A stretch of DNA of 64,000 nt from Tenrec ecaudatus (GCF_050624435.1 NC_134546.1:76921700-76985699), one strand, 5' to 3'. Shown: positions 1-11,648, counted from the first letter of the stretch. The notes: a model not told the origin generated them from the sequence alone. Made by a program: numbers and translations.

Positions 1-135
1 TCCCCAGGGAAAATTTTGCCTTATCTTTTTTGTCTAAATTTTTCCTTCTCAATGAAGGCTTGAGGAGCTACTTTCTCTCTTTGAAGTAGAAATACAAAAT
101 TCACCATGAGACTTTACTATCTTCTTTGTTAAAAC
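1..135 (+). other. 3' flank of a VH gene lying off the left edge
   Basis: This stretch resembles the sequence about 180 bases downstream of the VH RSS at 49199 (compare 49379-49450). Both contain a 'tccccag' start, a T-rich run and a 'taaattttt.cctt' block. It should therefore be the 3' flank of another clan II VH gene whose RSS lies roughly 180 bases left of position 1. The paralogy resumes at 701, after an L1 insertion. Confidence 0.6.
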
Positions 136-695
136 ATTTTATATTTTATTAAATCATTTTATTGGGAGTGTTGTACAACTCTTACCACTATCCATCCATC
201 CATCCATCCATCCATCCATCCATCCATGATGAATCACAGTTGTATATTTGTTGCCAAGATCATTCTCAAAATACTTGCTTTCTACTTGAGCCCTTGATAT
301 CAACTCCTCATTTTCCTCCTCCATCCTTGCTCCCCACTCCCTCATGAACACTTGATAATTTATAAATTATTATTGTTTTGTCGTATCTTACACAATCCAA
401 CATCTCCCTTCACCCAGTCTTCTGTAGTCCATCCCCCATGGAAGAGGTTTTATGTAGATCTTTGTAATCGGTTCCCTCTTTCTACCCCACCCTTGATCCA
501 CCCTCTCGGTATTCCACTCTCACCACTGGTCCTGAAGGCATTATATGTCCTGGATTCCCTGTGTTTCCAGTTCCTATCTGGACCAGTGTACATCCTCTGG
601 TCTGGCCAGATTTGTATGGTAGAATGGGGATCATGATAGTGGAGCAGAGGAAGCATTTAAGAACTAGAGGAACGTTGTATGATTTCATCATATCT
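136..695 (-). mobile_element. L1 3' end, antisense, inserted in a VH 3' flank
   Basis: Read on the + strand this is the reverse complement of the L1 3' UTR that recurs throughout the window. It starts at the 'attttattggg' polyadenylation end (AATAAA on the minus strand) and runs through the 'cccttgat', 'catgaacacttgataatttataaatt' and 'gatcttgtaatcggttccc' landmarks to about 695. The element is 5'-truncated inside the 3' UTR. It splits two paralogous parts of a VH 3' flank (1-135 and 701 onward). Confidence 0.8.
189..227. repeat. (ATCC)n microsatellite
   Basis: About nine perfect ATCC units inside the L1 3' end. A shorter ATCC run sits at the same L1 position near 56262-56280, so the array expanded from a seed in the element. 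Confidence 0.95.
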
Positions 696-700
696 TCTTT

Positions 701-2010
701 ATTATATATTTTTCTCTCAACAAACAGAACACCATAGACATTCTCATCCTACTTGTCACTGGAAAACTGTTGATATTGAAAGGAAAAACAGGCATGTCAA
801 TACTCATGGGTGCAGTTCGCGGTTTTAAATACCCTGAGCTCAGACGGTGCATTGATCTCACAGTGCAGGGTCAGGTACTCTGAGCTGCCTCTCTGCATCA
901 CTCCTTGACTCTGTGAGGTGTGAGTGACTGATGAGCTCTGTCTCAGAATATAATTGTTGTCACTTCTGGTGCTAACATAGTGCCATTCCCGTAATGATGC
1001 TACCCATTGTCTCCATTTCTCCAGAAATAAGAGTTCTGGGCATAGGGTGACCCCTGACTTGTGAGACAAAGTCAAATGAAATGTCCTGAAATGACTGGAG
1101 GACTTCTTTCTGAGATCATTCATTGAAGAGAACACTCATTGGAAGGACAACTTTGATCCCTCTAAAATGGCACATGTGTTACAAGAGCAGGACATTTCAA
1201 ATGAGTGTCTCAGAATGCTGGTTAGAAGTGGAGGTGATGAGACTTCTCCCCTGGTTTGAGCACGTCGTCAGGGAGACAAGTCCCTAGGAAAGAATGTCTC
1301 CTTGCACTGCAGTGTCAGCAACAAGAGGAGCATCCTCAATCAGGTGAATAGCCAGTGGTGCTAAAATGGTCTCACACATGGTGCAGGACCTGGAGATCAT
1401 TGTTATTGTTCTATTTTATACAGAGTCGCTATGAGTAAGCACTGACTCAATAGCACCTACCAACATCTCTAATGGAGTGAGGGGCAGAAAACTGGAAGTA
1501 ATTTTGGAAGTAAAAGGAATTGCCTAAATTAACAATATACTAACTTACAACATATTGTTTTAACTTTATTTAGAAGTGTTAAAATGATTTAAAATTAAAT
1601 AAATCTGCCATTTCTAATTATTATAAAACGTAGAGGGATAACAGAAAACCGAGGCCAAGTGTAAGAAATAAATATAAAGGCTATAATGAAATAAGGAGCC
1701 ATGGTGACACAGTGGGTTTCGGGTCGGGCTGCTAACTGCGGGCTCAGCAGGTAGTAGAGCACTTCAGCCTCGCAACCCACAGGGCCCATTGTGCTCTACC
1801 CTGCAGGACTGTGATGACAGAGGATGGACTCAAGCCAGGGAGTTGGGGTTTGGTATAAATAACAGTAAATCATCAATGATTCCTTTATTCATTCCAATAA
1901 AAATTCCCATGTAACAAGGAAGAGCAAATGAACTTGCATCGGAGGAAATACAAATAAAACCTGTTTGCTCCCGATGAGATATTATTGCATTCTCAAATGA
2001 AAAAGTAAGT
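701..2010 (+). repeat. Paralogous VH 3' flank with embedded SINE pieces
   Basis: The block at about 797-1250 aligns by eye with 49600-50050 and with 7700-8150. Shared landmarks are a gca.g.tgt.ca.attcatg start, a 'cactg.gggtcaggt.ctctg' segment, a 'tttctccagaaa.aa.agtt' segment and the final 'tcagaatgct'. The alignment with 50200-50510 continues to about 1620. No open gene was seen. It is the third copy of the clan II 3' flank in this window. Confidence 0.65.
1697..1830 (+). mobile_element. AfroSINE-like tRNA-derived SINE, partial
   Basis: The segment has the tRNA-related head of the afrotherian SINE: 'ccatggtgacacagtgggtt', then 'gctgctaactgcgggctcagcag', then a 'caacccacagg' box. Its tail resembles the common 'ggtcgctatgag' end only weakly. 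A detached SINE tail lies at 1425-1470 ('gtcgctatgagtaagcactg'). Confidence 0.65.
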
Positions 2011-3174
2011 AAAGAGTGGACACAATGTTTGTACTATACTAAGATCACTGAATCCAAAGATAATCAGCATATTTTTTTCTAGATATTAGGATGGAAATAT
2101 TTCCAAATGTTTCCACTTTTAAGTTTTTGTTACAATTCAATCCATTATGAATCAATTTGGTAACAAAAACTTAAAAAAACCATCAGAATGATATATAAAT
2201 TTATTTAGGATCATTGTAGATGAAAAATTAACAATAAATATAGCTAACGTATATATTCTTGACCATATTCTGAAGTACAGCACTGTGTTTGTGGCCTTCT
2301 GACAACTATAAATGCAGTAACATTAGATATGATCTGTCTTTGTTGAATCTACTTCTAAATTGACTGTTTCATTGTGTTGGGTTGTTTTTGTTTTTTTTTT
2401 TTTGCGTTCATTTCAAACAGTATGTGATGGTAACTTCTTGTTTAACCTTTCACTCTAATGACAAGTAATGCTTATTGGTTATATATGATGCTTATGTTTC
2501 TTAAGAAAGTCAGATTATATGTGTTTTTGTATTCCTTCCAGGACAATGCTTTAAAATTGAGTCCTGTTTACAATATTTTATATCTTCCTAATTATTGAAT
2601 GCCTTCTTGTTCCCAGTTAGGTTGGCACCTTCAGTGTTGATGCCCTCTCTCCGTGCCTGAGATACCATATCACAGGGAAAAATTAAGAAGAGCTTCCACC
2701 CCGTGGAACACATGGTCAAAAACAGAATCAGTAAGAGATTGACAGTATAACTAGGGGATTTATTGGGGTGGGCATCTGGAGGATCCTTGAGCAAAAGCCG
2801 GGAATGGCAGGGTTCAGACTCCCTGCCACCGTCTCTCAATATCAATGATGATTTACTTATGGAAGTGGACAGAGTCATCATTCCTGAGCAGACAGTCCCC
2901 AGCACTCCTCTCAGACACCACACCCAGGGCTCTGCCCAGCAGGACAGTGAGGGTTTGCATCTCTGGGCTCCCGCTGCTTCACAGAAATCTGGGAGCTTCC
3001 ACTAGCCTTTCAGCTGACCACTTCCTAGTGTGCGTCTAATGGAACAGAGCATTTTGGTGACTGCAGTTAGATTTCAACCATTCCTGACCCCAGAAATTCA
3101 ATAAACACAAATCACATTTTAAAAATAAAAGCTATATAGGTATCAGTAACAAGAAAATGTGTAACGGATATATA
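2011..3174. other. Gene-poor stretch with one unassigned open region
   Basis: The sequence is AT-rich with a poly-T run at 2391-2404. Open frames exist on both strands at 2588-3005 (minus, 111 codons; plus, 80 and 64 codons), and this part is GC-richer than its surroundings. None matches a family I recognise, and overlapping frames on both strands argue against a gene. A decayed repeat or retrocopy is possible. Confidence 0.5.
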
Positions 3175-3480
3175 ATAAAGACTATATAAAAATAAAATAA
3201 TCACAATGCATGTGATATGATTGAAGCTTACCTTAATGATTTTAAATGAAACAGAACAGCTTTTAGCAATAATCCACATCAGCTCTCAATATAATAAGGA
3301 AATAAATGATAATATATCTGAGGAAAGAGAGGTAAAATAAAATCGTCACACTTTATGGTATATGGTTAAAGTTTACCTTAGTGATTTTAAATGAGACTTG
3401 AGCTGCTTTTAGCATGAATGCAAGTAAAGTTTCCAAGTATTAAGGGAATACATTAATATATCAGAGGAATGAGCAGTAAA
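3175..3480. repeat. Tandem duplication of an AT-rich unit of about 160 bases
   Basis: Two adjacent units share the order 'aaaataaaat', 'gt.atatg.tt.aag.tta', 'ccttagtgattttaaatgag' and 'cagctgcttttagca', followed by '.aagg.aata.at.ataatatatc'. The first is about 3180-3325 and the second about 3330-3475. They have diverged moderately. Confidence 0.65.
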
Positions 3481-3639
3481 ACCCTCATTATGCTGATGGG
3501 ACATCACCGCATTCACAGAGGAAAGAAAGGAAAATGCAGAAATAGTATTATCCCTTTCTAAGGTCACCAGATCCAAAGGAAATAAATAATAACATTATTC
3601 TAAACTTTAGGAAGAATGGAAGATACATGTCTAAAGGAA

Positions 3640-4230
3640 GATACGTTTCTGAGATGTACAGAGGAACTAAACCTCCAGTGATTTCCCTCTGTCCATAACA
3701 GAGGACTGGGACTCACCTGGTTACTAATCAGATTGCATTGGCGAAATGACTATAGTAAATCACAATGATAAACCTGACTTGAATGGTTAACACTTTTTCA
3801 GTTGACCACCCGCTGATGCATGTTGGGCCTGATCTGGTTTTCAACATTCTCTCTGTCTCTCTCTCTCTGTTTCATATTGGGTATACTCTACTCAGATGTA
3901 TTTTGTCATTGGTGGTAACCCTACTGAACTGATATTATATATGTTTCTGTGTTTTCAGAACATGAAACCCAGGATTGATGTGCCTATAGAGACAGCAAGT
4001 AGAATTAGGGTTCCTGAAGGATACAGTGGGATGTGGGTGTGTGGGACAGACAGAGTAAAGGGGAGTTGATACCAAAGAGGTTAGGAAGGAAGAAAATGTT
4101 TTGAAACTGATGTGGTAGCAAATACACAACATTTCTTGATGTGTTTGAACTATGGAATTATAGGATATCTACATTAGCATCCCAAAAGATGGTTTTTGAA
4201 AAAAAAAAAACACAGCTAAAAATAAAATAA
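3640..4230 (+). repeat. Degenerate interspersed repeat, copy 1
   Basis: Related copies occur at 52330-52830 and 53820-54330. All three contain a 'atgaaaccc.g.attgatg' or equivalent block, then 'agaattagggtt', a G-rich 'gtggg' segment, 'gttgataccaa.gaggtt.aggaaggaag' and 'gttttgaaactgat'. The last blocks resemble L1 3' UTR tails. I infer an older L1 3' end rather than a gene. Confidence 0.5.
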
Positions 4231-5639
4231 AAATCAAGATTACATGTTTCAAAAATGAAATGTATAAGAAACTATACGATATAAGTATTTAAAACTCCAT
4301 ATAAAATTTAAAATATTGTCGAGGAAAATGAAATATAACAGAACTAAATGGAGGAGCTTGTCATGGTATTGATTGTAAAACTCAGTGACTCTAAATCTTG
4401 CCATTTCTAAAACTGAATGATAAATCGAATGTGATAACATTCAACATCTATGTAAGGATAAGGTCATTAGAAGAACAAAACCGGAGATGGATAGATAGAT
4501 AAAGAGAATCGCTCATACAGTTGTAGAAATGGGCACATCCATTCTGATTCTAAGTCCTTCAGTCTCATTTAGACTTCTCCTGACTTATGTAGCTTCAGGG
4601 CTGATAAACCTACAATAGGCTGGAGCACAACTTGATGGTAGTTTCAAAGGCAGGTGAATAAAAACAAGTCATACTTGTTATTGAAGAGGTATAATATTTA
4701 AAGGTCATATCACATGTCAGATGGCAGGCCACTGTGGACTCTCAGGATTGGCGGGGGATATTTCAAGCCTTCGGTCAAATTCAAAACCTAGAGGTTGAAG
4801 AACCCAGATGCAGGATCCAAACCCAGAAGGGAACGAACAAGTTTCCCTACCAGTTTATTCATAAAGGAAGTAGGTCACAAGCACGGGGAATATTTGTTTT
4901 CCAATTGCTTCAGAGCTGTGTCCTGAGTAAGGGAGTTACACTCCATCCTAATCATACAACTGATTGTCTACTCACAGCAGACCCCATTATGGGATTGACT
5001 AAATTGTGTTCTTTCACTGAAGAGGAATTACTAAGTGCGCACTACCAAACCACTAAGAACACTACCTCCACCAAGTTGACATAAAACCTAACTATAATAG
5101 TCCTCAACAAATACTTTGGAAGTCATCAAAATGTTTTACCATTTATTTAAGACCACAAAACCAAAATTAAAACAGCTGGTTCATATTCTTGACCAGATTT
5201 TAGAGAACAACTTTGTGATTTTATGTCCTTTATACATCTATCAAAACACTAAACAACATAAGGCATTATTAGGTTGCCCTTTATTTTTTCTTGATTCATT
5301 CATTTAAACAATATGGTATGTCACTATTATAATTTAAAATTCCCTAATGGCAGACATTTAACATGCCCCATATTCACACCAATACATCTACAATCTTTGG
5401 TGGCTGGTTTGAGTTTTGGTTTTCTGATGCTTGTGTGTGAGGAAGTGATAGGGTTTTTTTTTATTTTTAAGTTTTCCTATATAATTTGTACTTTCAGGTA
5501 TATGTGCAGCAATATTATCTTATCACTGATATCCCTCTGCAAATTCTGGGCCAAAGAATTCCAGGTGACCATAAACTTGTGCTCAGATTTTCACAGTGTT
5601 GAAATATATATTTATGTAGAAATTTAAAGATATTATAGC
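4231..5639. other. No gene seen; probable old repeat at 4690-5085
   Basis: The plus-strand frame 4734-5084 (116 codons) has no recognised domain. Its surroundings read like a dispersed mammalian repeat I have seen elsewhere but cannot name. The rest is AT-rich sequence without recognisable features. Confidence 0.4.
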
Positions 5640-6773
5640 TGATCAGAAAATGAGTGTGGCCAACCCTAATCTGGGGAAAATAATCTTTGTTATGAGGGAG
5701 AGAAATGAGGAAGGAATCTGAATGGGGAATGGCTTTTTAAACTGCATGTTTAGAGACAGTGCCTCTGATTCCATAGTCAGTAAGATGAACAATTTTCCTT
5801 GAGTCTAGGGAATAAACTCAAGGTTTGGATCCCTGAGCAGTTATCAGGGGGCTGTGCCCATGGTACAAATGGAGAGACTGATTTTGGTTGGAAATACTCA
5901 CATTTCAGATAGAACAGAGTCCCCTGGGAAAGGGGCATTGAAACCAGTGTCTATGGTCATCCCCTAAATTTTGAGGACTAGTTGCCTGGATGGACCTTAT
6001 TTTAATCCAGGGTGCCTGTTGGGTCTCAAGTGGGTGTCTTTTTGTTCAAAACCTGAAATATCATTGTTCTTATTCTGCCACCATGGTAACTTAAATTTCC
6101 ACCCACTGCTTTACTGTATCTTTACACTTGAACTCCTGACTTGTTTTTCCCTAATTTTGCATGTGTTCTGGCAAATCAAGGGACTCTCATCTCACATTCT
6201 TGCATCAATTAGAAGTTATAGAGTTGAAACTGTTCTTTTCTGGAGTCCACATTCTCCAGTTGGAAACCTCCTCCCTGAGGCCCTATGCCACTTGAATCTC
6301 TTTATTTACACTGAGATTGGCCTTAGTTATCAAAACCTGAGATGTGTTGTTAGTAGGAGTGCTGGAGTTGGTGATGGCAGTGGCCCAAAGAAAACCCCTG
6401 AAGACTTGAGGAGGTTGATAAGGAAGTGTTAGTGTGGAAAGAAAAGATGTTTGCAGGCTGTGGGTGACCACAATATCCTGGTGTCCACCTGATGCTTTCA
6501 ACAAATGATATCCTGTCCACTCTCTGGGGCACAGGACATACAGGAGTCCAAGGCAGGGCAGAGATGTTGAGGGACTGGAGAGAAAGAACATTGAGCTCAG
6601 AAATACTTTGGTTTCCTTTGATCTTTACCACACACCTCTTAGATCAAGTGCTATCTCATTATAGACTAACATGCATATGAGTTCAAACAAAGAGTCACCC
6701 TGGTATGGGCTCAGAAAGAAGAGGGTTGTCTGATCTCTATCACTTTCTCTTTATAAGGACAGGGCTCCGTCAC
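5640..6773 (+). repeat. Duplicated 5' flank of a clan II VH gene
   Basis: This flank aligns with 46450-48645 upstream of the VH at 48760. Shared landmarks include 'aatctggggaa', 'ccctgagcagtt', 'gagtgcctgttgggtctcaag' and 'aagcatcacc'-type blocks. The copy at 46.5 kb also carries a 655-bp LTR that is absent here. The frame 5971-6432 (153 codons) lies in this flank and is not conserved in the paralogue, so it is not called a gene. Confidence 0.7.
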
Positions 6774-6781
6774 ATGCAAAT
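6774..6781 (+). promoter_or_regulatory. VH promoter octamer
   Basis: This is a perfect ATGCAAAT octamer, the Oct-1/Oct-2 site of immunoglobulin V promoters. It lies 108 bases upstream of the leader ATG at 6889. A 'ttataagg' stretch lies just upstream of it, which is not the usual TATA position. Confidence 0.8.
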
Positions 6782-6888
6782 CATTTTTCAGGCACTAGGG
6801 TACAATTTCACCCTTGAGCTGGGAAAGCTATCAATTCTCTTCAGACAGGGCTGTAGGTCTCTTGGGAAAGCAGAGCTGTGGTCTAAAG

Positions 6889-7333
6889 ATGCTATTGCTG
6901 TGTGTTCTCCTGTGCCTGGTGACAGTTCCCCAAGGTGGGAGATTTAGATATCTGACTTGAGTCTATGGGGTTGGTTGTGAATTCAAGTAACTGACTGGGA
7001 CACTCTGTTTTGGTTTGCAGGAATCCTGTCCCAGGTGAAACTTCAGGAGTCGGGTCCAGGACTGGTGAAGCCCTCCGAGATGCTGTCCCTCACCTGCACT
7101 GTCTCTGGTTTCTCCATCACAAGCAATAGTTACTGCTGGAGCTGGATCCGGCATTCCTCAGGGAAGGGGGTGCAGTGGATGGGATACATATGATATAGTA
7201 GTGGCAGTACATATTATAACTCGGCCTTCCAAAGCCGACTCTCCATCACCAGAGACACATCTAAGAATCAGTTCTTCCTGCAGCTGAGCTCTATGACTGC
7301 TGAAGACACGGCCATGTATTACTGTGCAAGGAG
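6889..7333 (+). pseudogene. IGHV clan II (IGHV4-like) gene with one premature stop
   Basis: Leader exon 6889-6934 encodes a 15-residue hydrophobic start. The intron is 6935-7020, with donor GTGGGA instead of GTGAGT and acceptor TTGCAG. The V exon from 7021 completes a 19-residue signal peptide ending ILS; mature sequence starts at CAG 7032. FR1 is [15 protein letters not shown], the first Cys codon is 7095-7097, the FR2 Trp is 7143-7145, and FR3 has [16 protein letters not shown] with final Cys 7323-7325. The only coding lesion I see is TGA at 7191-7193 in CDR2, after GYI. The family is human IGHV4 or mouse VH36-60. With the promoter and RSS intact it is one base from open. A functional allele or a sequencing error is possible. 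Its paralogue at 48760 is far more damaged. Confidence 0.88.
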
Positions 7334-7372
7334 CACAGTGAGGGGGAGTCAGTGTGAGCCCAGACAAAAATC
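7334..7372 (+). promoter_or_regulatory. V-type 23-bp-spacer RSS
   Basis: Consensus heptamer CACAGTG is at 7334-7340, followed by a 23-base spacer and nonamer ACAAAAATC at 7364-7372 (8 of 9 to consensus). It directly follows the V exon, so this gene could still be recombined by RAG despite its stop codon. Confidence 0.92.
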
Positions 7373-8150
7373 TCCCCTGCAGGGAAGACACTGGGCAGCA
7401 GGGGGTGTGCAGAATCCACTGAACACACACCAGTCCTAGACAGACACAGATGGATGGCAGGGAGGGTTTCCTGTTGGAATGAGGGCGTCCTCTCTTAGTT
7501 CTCAGCATCTCCACAAAATGTTTCTTTTTCTTACTCTAAATGTTCTCCTCACTGTCTGATTGAAGGGAGGAACTAGCATTCTCTACAGTACAAATAGTAA
7601 AGTGACTCTAATATTTCTTTGTCATTCTATAGGACCCATTTTCCTTCTTGAAAAACAGGTTAGCATGGTAATTCTCATGCTATCCGTTACTCATAGCCTG
7701 TTGACAATGAAATGCAGGCATGTCCAGATTCATGTGTGTAGTAAATGATTTTAAATGTACTGAGCTCAGTGACCTCCCACAGCACAGGGTCAGGTCTCTG
7801 TAGGTTTATATCTTCATTGCTCTCTGTGCACTGTTGAAAGTGAATGACTAATGATCTCTATGTTGAAAAATAATTGTGGTAACTTCTGGGACTAAATTTG
7901 TGACATGTCCTTATTGATGCTTGCTACCCATTGTCTCCCTTTATGCAGAAACAAGTGTTGCAGGAATAGAGAGACCCCTGACACTGGGGACAGGTGAACT
8001 GGAATGACCTGTCTAGTGGGCAGAGTCATTAATAAGGTCACTCATTGGAGTCACAATAAAGGGAACAATTTTGGGAAGGACATCTTTGATTCCAAAAGAT
8101 AGTAAATGTGTCACAAGTGGTGGAAATTGTAAACTAATTTCTCAGAATGC
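7373..8150 (+). repeat. Duplicated VH 3' flank
   Basis: This flank parallels 49238-50045 from the RSS to the shared 'tcagaatgctctttag' end. The blocks include 'cagggaagacactgggcagcaggggg', 'gatggcagggagg.tttcctgttggaat' and 'gagacccctgacactgggga.caggtgaact'. After about 8150 the similarity to the 48.8-kb copy stops. Confidence 0.75.
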
Positions 8151-8545
8151 TCTTTAGGTCCCATTTTCAGCAGATGCCATGGAATGAAGTCAGTGAGCCT
8201 TTCCTATCAGAAGCTGTGATTTCCCCACCTTGTCAGCACCTCTCTAGGGACACCGTGAACAGTGACTCTGGGGAAACTTCCTGCATTGGAACCTGCCTTC
8301 TCTTCATTGGAATGGGCTTTGTCTGTCTTTCGCCATCTATCCAAAGGCAGACTCCAGAGTAATAGGTATTGATGAGACCTCAGTTTACACTCCAGGAAAC
8401 TAATTAGGGCCATTTTGGTCAAAGTTAGAAATATTTAATGCAAAATAAAAATTTCCTTTTGAGTGGAATTTTCTCCAAACTCTCCAATATATCTTGAAGC
8501 TTTTCATTCTAACAGATAATCACAAATGTACATGTATTCAATAAA
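8151..8545 (+). repeat. Flank matching the 3' side of the VH at 58.8 kb
   Basis: From 'ttttcagcagatg' onward this aligns with 59277-59640. Both have 'agtcagtga', 'agaagctgtg.tttccccaccttgtcagcacctct', 'gtggaatgggctttgtct' or near variants, and 'gatttc.aa.gtaa.aggtat..atgaga'. This is a different paralogue from the one matched just upstream, so a duplication or recombination boundary lies near 8150. Confidence 0.7.
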
Positions 8546-8619
8546 TGTCCCTTAGAGTGACCTAGATAAAGTTTTCAATGGCAATATTATTGTTTAGAAG
8601 CAAATAATTATTAAGATTC

Positions 8620-10720
8620 TCAAGGAAAATGGAAAGCATGAAAAAAAGCTAATCCAAAAGAAAAACTAGTGAAAAGCATAAAGACTTACAAAATAATAAG
8701 GTAAAAAGAACGACAAAATTTAAGAGAAAACCTATAAAATGAACTCAGCACAGAAAAAATGAGGAAAAAATCAATAACTCCACAAAGTGGGGAAAAAACA
8801 CAAAGATTACTCAATTCATAATGACAGCAATAAATGTGTACATATTAATAATGACATAGAATGTAATTGGATGTAGTGCACTTTCCCAGAGGCAGAGAGA
8901 AGCCCAATGGATAAGCAAACTTAATCCATAAACCTATGCTTACAAGAAGCACATTTGAGACGAAGATAAATATAATCTAAAAATCAAAGATAAAAGAAAA
9001 AATATCAAGAAAATGGCAATAAAAAGCAAGGGTAGCAATATTAACCAGTGACGAGTTTAAAATGGAGTACTAACAATACAAATTAATAATAAAATAGACT
9101 TCACGGCCAAATTCTGAATGGGAAACAAATAAGGGTATTATAAAAGGCACAAAAGAGCAAGAAGAAAATATAATAATAAATATATATGCACTCAATGGCA
9201 GACGCAAAATATATTCATCAAACTCTTACACACTTAAAATTAAAAAAATTACAGTAATAGAGTTAAATACACCCACTGAGTTTTACAGAACAACTCAGAA
9301 TATCAACTTGATAATAAATCTAAATAACACAATTTACTGACCTTATAGACATATAGGAAACATACTGTGTTATTCTGTTAAAAATAGGGAAACAAATTTA
9401 CAGAAACTCATATGTCTAAGAGAGAGTTTTATATAAAGGTAAGTGTACATTAAGAAAGCTCCCAACCCAATGCTGTCCAAGTCCATAAGTACAACATTAG
9501 CCCATTTTTCTGATAGCAATCTACAAAATCCTCCTCATTTTCACAAAACACACTCAATGACGCTGACTGCTGAAGGAAAGCTCAATCAGTGAACAGCTAA
9601 GCATCTCAGTGCTGGCAGGAATCTCCACACAGCTGCTCCAGCACCCAGGGCTGCATTGGGCTAAGACCATGTGGCTTCTCAGGGATGTCTCACAGAAAGT
9701 AAGCCTTGCCAGCTGAAGCAGGGAACTGGCTAAGGCAGCTGCACCCTGCTCCGACCAGCAAGGGACCTGAGAACTAGAAAGGTGAGGTTCACGGAGCCAT
9801 TTACCTCTCTGCTCTTCAATTAAGCACACATGTGTTTATTGGCCAGATTGCACAATAAACCTTAACTAACTCACATAATATCCGGGGAAACTTTAATGAA
9901 TATTCTTCTCAAGTTCATATGTACCATTCTTCAGAATACACCATATGTTAAGTTACAAAGATGGCTGTAATACATTTTTTTAAAGTTTGTGATATTACAA
10001 AAATTTTTTTTACCTTACAACATTATGAAATTGGACACGAGCTATAGGAAGATAAAAGAACAAAAAGCTAACATGGAAAATGAACAATTCTGTGCATTAA
10101 ATTACTGAGAAATTCTATGATTAAGGGATTAAAATTTTTAATTCCTTAAAAAATTTAGATATGAAAATAAGTATACCTACTTGGTACACATCAAAAGCAG
10201 TACTAAGAACACAAGTTATGGGCAATGTATGCAGACATCAACAAAGAAAGCAAAAGTCAACATGCTAACACCACATGTTTGATAATTAGAACAAAAAGAG
10301 CAAAGTAAAACTTGGGTCACCAGAGACCAATAAACATTAAAGAATAGAGTAGAAATAAATGAAAAGGGAAATAATCATTAAACAAGAAGTTAATTCTTTA
10401 AAATATTAACAAATTTTTACAAGTTACTGGGAGATGTATTAAAGTAAAAGGAATAGGAAAAGCAAATATGAAGAATAAGAAATGAGTAGGTCAATAACGC
10501 AACAGAACCAAAACTATGAACGATTACCACAGTGAATTTGAAAACTCAGAATAAATTGACATATTACTAGATTAACACTACCTTATCTAAATTAACATGA
10601 TTGGTGTCCAAAGTTTCAACTGATTCATAACAAAAGAAAAAATAGATCGTATGATGAAAAAGTGTTCAAAATGAAAAAAGGCTAACCTCTATGACTGCAC
10701 TGGAAAACCATTATCAATGG
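8620..10720 (+). mobile_element. Ancient L1 ORF2 5' half, sense, decayed
   Basis: An A-rich sequence that parallels the L1 endonuclease coding region. The 'cttacaagaagcacatttgagac' block at 8940 matches the usual start of ORF2, and 9885-9960 ('attcttctcaagttcatatgtacc', 'cagaatacaccatatgttaagt') matches the later endonuclease region. No frame longer than about 60 codons remains. A repeat of about 500 bases is nested in it at 9383-9893. Confidence 0.7.
9383..9893 (+). repeat. Interspersed repeat of about 480-500 bases, copy A
   Basis: Aligns with 32785-33262 nearly end to end. Common blocks are a 'tagagaaaca' start, 'agagagttttatataa.ggtaagtgtacatta', 'cccaacccagtgct.tccaag', 'agcatctcag.g.tggcagg', 'ctccagcacccagggctgcat' and a 'caccttaactaactcaca' end. 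A shorter copy is at 62666-62870. The family is unidentified. A non-autonomous DNA transposon is possible. Confidence 0.7.
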
Positions 10721-10874
10721 TCATGAGATTAGTTTGACTCAAATATAGCCTAAATATGAATACAACTATAAACGTAAACATGGATATATGGAAGCACAGA
10801 TATTAATATGAACATGAATAAGAATGTAAATATAAATATGATTGCAAATATAAACATCATGGTGCAAATATAAG

Positions 10875-11010
10875 ACTCGATGGGGAGTGCACTAAGTATT
10901 AAGTTGCTAACCACAAGATTAGGGGTTCAAACCCAGCATCCACTGATTGAGAGAAAGATTAAGTTATGTGTGCCATAAATATTGAGAGCCCTAGAAAATT
11001 TCTAGGTCTT
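10875..11010 (+). mobile_element. AfroSINE-like SINE, partial
   Basis: Contains the tRNA-like 'gtgcactaagtattaagttgctaaccacaaga' and 'ggttcaaacccagcatcca' boxes and then 'gagagaaagat'. The 3' part is decayed. Confidence 0.65.
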
Positions 11011-11648
11011 CCACCTGCCTGCATCCAACTTACTTCAGGAACCAGCTCTTGGGGAAACATTTCTGTGGAGTTGTGATCCATGAGTTTAGCAAGCTGTTCA
11101 TGGTCCCCATATTTTATACCATTCACAGTGACACCCATATACAAATACCTGGCATGTTTAAATGCAGCTTCTCCACCAGGGGGCTCCATAACCATGTTAA
11201 CTGTGGTGAGCTTTTAGAGGCAGCTTTAGCAGAATTATTGTAAATAAACCTCTATGGGACCTTTGGTATTTTAAAAACAGTGTTAATATTGCCAATGTTA
11301 AAGAATATTAATGTCTATAATAAAGTCCTTTAGACTAAAATACATGAAAGTTCTCCTTTCCAGGGAACATTGAAACAAATGGCAGAACGCTGTTCAAGGA
11401 TACAAAACAAAGGGTAAACAACATGTAGCTGTTTCTCACGCCCATTCCAGAGGAAGCATATGAGCAAGAACCAGGATTACTCAAGGAAAAAGTTAAAGGT
11501 GCACTAAGAGCATCAGTCAAAAAGTAGGCATGGGGGGCAGTGAAATGCCAACTGAAATGTTTGAGCAAGCAGTTGGGGCAATGGAAGCACTTACTCATCT
11601 ATGCTATGTAATATTTAACACAGTTTCGTGGCCAACTGACTAGAAGTG

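Noticed and set aside
5971-6432. 153-codon plus-strand frame upstream of a VH gene
   Set aside because: It lies in the duplicated VH 5' flank. The paralogue near 47400-47900 does not keep the frame.
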